Below, one piece after another: positions 61,683-64,000 of a DNA stretch of 64,000 nt; the first letter of the stretch is position 1, and each line of letters opens with the position of its first letter. Where the stretch lies: NCBI GenBank assembly GCA_940671915.1, contig CALNVZ010003426.1:48808435-48872434 (forward strand), in the 5' to 3' direction. The position numbers and the translations under genes were made by a program. Origin of the DNA: Paracentrotus lividus (taxonomy: Eukaryota > Echinodermata > Echinoidea > Camarodonta > Echinidae). A model generated the notes under the pieces. It worked only from the letters and a program-made list of their open reading frames with translations. It was not told where the DNA came from and did not search any database.

Positions 61683-62872
61683 ATATTTTGAAAAGTACAC
61701 AGGGGCGCCAAATTCACGTCGGGCCCCCCGGGGTGCGAAATCCTGGATACGCGCCTGTTACGGTAGATGATGAAGAGTTAGTCATCAATGACAGCACAAG
61801 GCTAATAGAAAAATCACCCTCTCGTCAACGGGCTGAAGAAGTTTCAGATACGTCTCGTAGAGAAAAGAAAATCGTTGGAACGACTCCCTGCTCCGATGAA
61901 TGCGACACGACTGGTCATCTCTTGACGAACTCTATCTACAATCGTGACTGCTGGTTAATTCTTCTAATGTTCGTCACATTCATGTTCGCTATGTGCGATG
62001 GTGGCTGGTTCGCGTTCTTGATTCCTCGCGCGGTTGGCCGAGGCATCCCGACTCGTCGCGCTCTATTTCTCTCTTATTCGGCCGCAATCGCAACATTCAT
62101 CGGCCGCTGTTTCGGAGGACTGCTTCGGGCAAATTTCAAACTCTTTTCCGGCCAAGTCTGGTTTCTCTTGTTAACTTTTCTGAATATCACATCACTCCTT
62201 GTCGATATATTTGTCTCCAATTTAGTTCTCATGATCGTGACGTCATTTATTACGTCAATGACGATTTCAGAAAGAAACATCCTTGTAGTGGTGGTGTGCA
62301 AAGACAGGGCATCGAAGACAGACTTTCCTTTGATTCTTGCATCCTCCGAGGTCGTATTTGGACTTGGTAGTTTGATCGGGACATCTATATCAGGTTTGTC
62401 TTTCTTTCTTCATAAAGAGACGTGTTTTGATTATTTTTTTTTTCTTCATTTTTTAATTTTTTTTAAATATATAGTTTAATCTTCACTGCATGGGACCACG
62501 AAGAAACACCCCACTCCCCTATCCCCGTTAACTTATAGACAGGTTCACTAATGTTATACTGTTTAAACAAAGATTGTTCTTGACAGTCCGAAAGCTTGTC
62601 CGGAGTTTGTCCGACATATCAACAATTAATGTATGCAAACAGTATTCGAAATTATTGTAGTTCATTCTTTAATGACATGTTGTTCGAATACTTCGTCACC
62701 AGGCATATGTCCCCTGGAAAGAAATGCCATAGGAAAGAAGTTAGTGAACATGATGCTTTAAAAATAACATGACATTTACAGTGACTTTATTCTATTTTTG
62801 ATTTTGTTTTCTATAGGTTTTGTAGCTGATGAATAAGGTTCCTTCAATGCATCTTTCATGTTCCTAGTCCAC
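53867..62872 (+). CDS. SLC16-like monocarboxylate transporter family (MFS) gene, interrupted
   Basis: Five plus-strand exons with matching phases give at least 480 codons: 53867-54062, 55186-55335, 57271-57734 joined across an insertion to 61763-62393, and 62817-62872. The product has about 11 predicted membrane helices, with a long charged loop (about residues 193-330) between helices 6 and 7. YGWRGS (167-172) before helix 6 and the CDGGWFAFLIPR segment (348-359) are typical of the SLC16/monocarboxylate-transporter-like MFS branch, which sits in the plasma membrane and often moves monocarboxylates with protons; the substrate here is unknown. Two lesions are visible: a 4 kb insertion after residue 270 and a TAA in the last exon. 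It may be a broken allele, a pseudogene, or affected by assembly error. Confidence 0.8.
54165..54525. mobile_element. MITE in transporter intron 1, Harbinger-like
   Basis: AGGCGGGCTCATACGATGCG, then ACTTGCTGCG at the left is inverted at the right (CGCAGCAAGTCGCATAGTGT, then GAGCCCGCCT). TAA flanks both ends, fitting the 3-base TWA duplication of PIF/Harbinger elements. No ORF of note. Confidence 0.7.
55186..55335 (+). CDS. MFS transporter exon 2 (helices 2-3)
   Basis: Acceptor CGCAG ends at 55185, donor GT at 55336; 150 bases, phase 1 in and out, residues 66-115. PIVAYLYQRLHGGYRR is the helix 2-3 junction, with the basic loop typical of MFS proteins. GASLAPGGLILASLV forms helix 3. Confidence 0.82.
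55529..56524. mobile_element. near-1-kb foldback element in transporter intron 2
   Basis: The left arm (55529 to about 56020) and right arm (about 56070-56524) are reverse complements along almost their whole length. For example, AGAGATTTTGCGAAATTTTT at 55622 pairs with the inverse near 56432, and ACTCACTTAGCAATGG pairs with 56509-56524. The central spacer is about 50 bases. No transposase ORF. Confidence 0.75.
56937..57175. mobile_element. MITE immediately before transporter exon 3
   Basis: TAATGCTGCAGTCACACAGA, then CACTTACGTATAGTTAC at the left is inverted at the right (GTAACTATACGTAAGTGTCT, then GTGCGACTGTAGCATTA). The arms are about 37 bases in a 239-base element ending about 95 bases before the exon 3 acceptor. 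Confidence 0.75.
57271..57734 (+). CDS. MFS transporter exon 3, 5' part (helices 4-6 and loop)
   Basis: Acceptor TTTCCTGCAG ends at 57270; residues 116-270. Helix 4 about 116-133, helix 5 about 137-160 (GIFYGIGKSGYAVG), YGWRGS, helix 6 about 171-192, then an acidic cytoplasmic loop. Coding ends in CTT ACG (Leu-Thr) at the insertion point. The open frame running on to 58021 is insertion sequence, purine-rich and giving Lys/Arg/Glu runs, and is not part of the protein. Confidence 0.85.
57796..57990. repeat. polypurine tract
   Basis: About 195 bases of almost pure A/G on the plus strand, including an (AG)n run at about 57943-57961. It could form triplex DNA. It creates misleading Lys/Arg/Glu-rich frames on one strand and Phe/Ser/Leu-rich frames on the other. 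Confidence 0.85.
58020..59450. repeat. minisatellite, unit about 26-30 bp (GGGGCGCCAAATCGACCTTA)
   Basis: More than 40 units of the form GGGGCGCCAAATcGACcTTAAA plus CTTA, alternating between CGACAGTAAACTAA and GACCTTAAACTTA variants. That suggests a two- or three-unit higher-order period of roughly 80-180 bases. Diverged single units recur at 59880-60020, 60340-60460, 60780-60910 and 61680-61712. Confidence 0.85.
59510..61260. repeat. four direct repeats of about 430-550 bp
   Basis: Anchored by GCAAAATTTT followed by CGCGCTTCGCGCTCGCATCA at about 59559, 60107, 60541 and 61046. Each is followed by a TTACATTGTGTTCCTGAGGA-type segment and a CACGTTACATTT-type segment. GGCGCC minisatellite units separate the repeats, so minisatellite and long repeat amplified together. 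Confidence 0.75.
61647..61678. repeat. G32 homopolymer
   Basis: Thirty-two G in a row near the right end of the 4 kb insertion. Such runs form quadruplexes and often stall sequencing, so the length is uncertain. Confidence 0.85.
61763..62393 (+). CDS. MFS transporter exon 3, 3' part (loop and helices 7-11)
   Basis: Resumes at GTA GAT GAT (Val271) in the same frame as the ACG at 57734; 210 codons plus one base, donor GT at 62394. The charged loop ends near residue 330. Helix 7 about 333-360 with CDGGWFAFLIPR, helix 8 about 369-392, helix 9 about 398-420, helix 10 about 421-449, then CKDRAS and helix 11 about 457-478. The upstream open frame from 61634 is insertion sequence with a Gly run. Confidence 0.85.
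62528..62710. mobile_element. MITE copy 2, inverted relative to 52237-52442
   Basis: TAGACAGGTTCACTAATGTT, then TTTAAACAAAGATTGTTCTT and AACAATTAATGTATGCAAAC follow the reverse complement of 52237-52442 with moderate divergence. It lies in the intron after transporter exon 3. Confidence 0.6.
62817..62872 (+). CDS. MFS transporter exon 4 candidate, with in-frame TAA
   Basis: Acceptor TTCTATAG ends at 62816 and donor GTATGT starts at 62873. In the phase set by exon 3 it reads GFVAD, E, stop (62834-62836), then GSFNASFMFLVH. The pattern G-x-x-x-D-x-T-G-x-F-x-x-x-F is what MCT-like proteins show between helices 11 and 12, so the stop replaces an expected Thr-like residue. This supports an exon with a nonsense lesion or a sequence error. 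The rest of helix 12 was not found. Confidence 0.5.
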
Positions 62873-63285
62873 GTATGTTCGGACCGCTCGTTTCGAGGGC
62901 GCATCCATGTTTAAAAGTTCATTAGCATAACCACTGAACCGGTTCCGTGAACTTTGCCCGCTGTAATTAGCTCCTCCCGTTCGTTAATGAGCAAGGACAC
63001 CTCTCAAAATATGTTTTTTTCCAGTGTGCGCGCCTGGGTGGGCAAATACAAATGAATATTTATGAGAAGATATGAATCAAGCTCGTTCAATTAAGGTTAC
63101 TTATTTCTCACAAAACTGATCCAAAGTGACATATATTTTCAATAAGAAAAAGTTTGTAAAATTTTTGAATATTTATGAATAATATTTTATTTTCTCATTT
63201 TCATTCCTTTCCGAATTTTTACAGTTTTACCGACCTTTATATATATATACTGTGATATATTTTTTTATAATTTCCATCATTTTAA

Positions 63286-63975
63286 TTTAAACGGTGCTTT
63301 CCGTATACAATGGAGCTACTAAGTTTTGCGTATACTATATGCAATGTATCTAGAGGGTCAAGTTATAATAAAGTAACTTATATTAAATATAGTCAGTGTA
63401 TGAACAACAGTTACTTGGAGGAACAGGTGTATTTTGTTGATGTATTTAGTAAATTTAATCATGGAGGCCTGCGCGGTAGTACCATGGAGCTACTAAGTTA
63501 ATTAGGCCTACGGTATGGTACGGTATCTAACATGATTATTGTCATTAGTTTTACAATGCAAAGTTTGACACATGTTTGTAGACTATATGCTAACTCTACC
63601 TGGTCATATTCATATCATAATCGATCTATGAAAGTATAAATGACAAATGCTTTACTTTTTTTTATATCATATAAAAATATAATAATTTAAAAAAAAAAAA
63701 AAAAAAAAAAATACAAATGGGAAAACCTTTTCATTGCCATTGCATTTGTCATTCTGTTTATGTCATTATTTTCGAATTGATAAGCTTTCAGAATATTATA
63801 GCCTTTAGTTTAGACCTCTATTACTAAATACATCCATAAAATACAACTGTTCCTCCAAGTTGTTGTTCATACACTGACTATATCTAATATATGTTACTTT
63901 ATACATTGCAAATATAGTATACGCATAACACGCATAAGTTAGTAGCTTCGTGGTATACGGTAAGCGCTGTTTAAA
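63286..63975. mobile_element. 690-bp foldback element at right window edge
   Basis: The left arm (63286 to about 63440) includes TTTAAACGGTGCTTTCCGTA, GGAGCTACTAAG, GTCAGTGTATGAACAACAG and TACTTGGAGGAACAG. The right arm (about 63826-63975) is its inverse. A12-base piece of the left arm, GGAGCTACTAAG, recurs directly at 63486. No ORF. Confidence 0.7.
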
Positions 63976-64000
63976 TTTGTTGAAAATTACCTGTTTTCTG

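Larger units (their letters stand above)
57735..61757. mobile_element. 4023-bp repeat-filled insertion inside transporter exon 3
   Basis: Left end CATGCGCGTATTCTGG and inverted right end CAGGCGCGTATCCAGG match at 13 of 16 positions. TTACG flanks both sides (57730-57734 and 61758-61762), a 5-base target duplication. A CCCGGGGGGCCC-like block lies near both ends. The interior is non-coding: a polypurine tract, a GGCGCCAAAT minisatellite, four roughly 500-base repeats and a G32 run. Superfamily not assigned; it is non-autonomous. Confidence 0.8.

Overview
This is animal (eukaryotic) genomic DNA. Genes are split into short exons with GT/AG borders, introns run from under 200 bases to about 12 kb, and non-coding DNA is AT-rich and packed with foldback transposons, non-LTR retrotransposon pieces and simple repeats. 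ARID2 orthology, a bilaterian exon structure, the very common palindromic words TACATGTA and TAGGCCTA, and repeat ends of the type AAAGGGAAGTTCACCCTGG suggest a marine deuterostome, most likely an echinoderm. That last step is inference from remembered repeat flavour, not a database result.

Layout. (1) Positions 1-31262, minus strand: ARID2 (BAF200, the ARID/RFX-domain subunit of the PBAF SWI/SNF chromatin remodeller). I could place 15 exons with consistent splice phases, giving 1712 codons without a stop. The C-terminal zinc-finger part lies beyond position 1. The start codon is at 31262, and a CpG-rich promoter-like segment lies upstream of it. The introns hold a retrotransposon 3' end broken by TTAA-flanked foldback elements (5.6-7.7 kb), and several other foldback elements. 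(2) 31.3-53.7 kb: intergenic. It holds promoter-like clusters near 32.7 kb and 38.1 kb, a region peppered with a TGTCCGTCCGTGACA motif (33.4-35.0 kb), and a 576-base N gap (42972-43547). The gap is flanked by two noisy copies of one 6-7.5 kb segment containing a minus-strand non-LTR retrotransposon. This looks like a failed gap fill rather than a biological duplication. (3) 53.8-62.9 kb, plus strand: an SLC16-like (monocarboxylate transporter family) major facilitator gene in at least five exons. Its third exon is cut by a 4023-base repeat-rich insertion (57735-61757) with terminal inverted repeats and a 5-base target duplication. Removing insertion plus one duplicate restores the reading frame exactly. 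The following exon carries an in-frame TAA, so this copy may be non-functional. (4) 62.9-64.0 kb: another foldback element.

The two genes have no evident functional link. The most unusual features are the transposon-split transporter exon, the interleaved TTAA inverted repeats inside ARID2, and the probable false duplication around the gap. I found no operon, CRISPR array, tRNA or rRNA, and nothing I would call a new multi-gene system.
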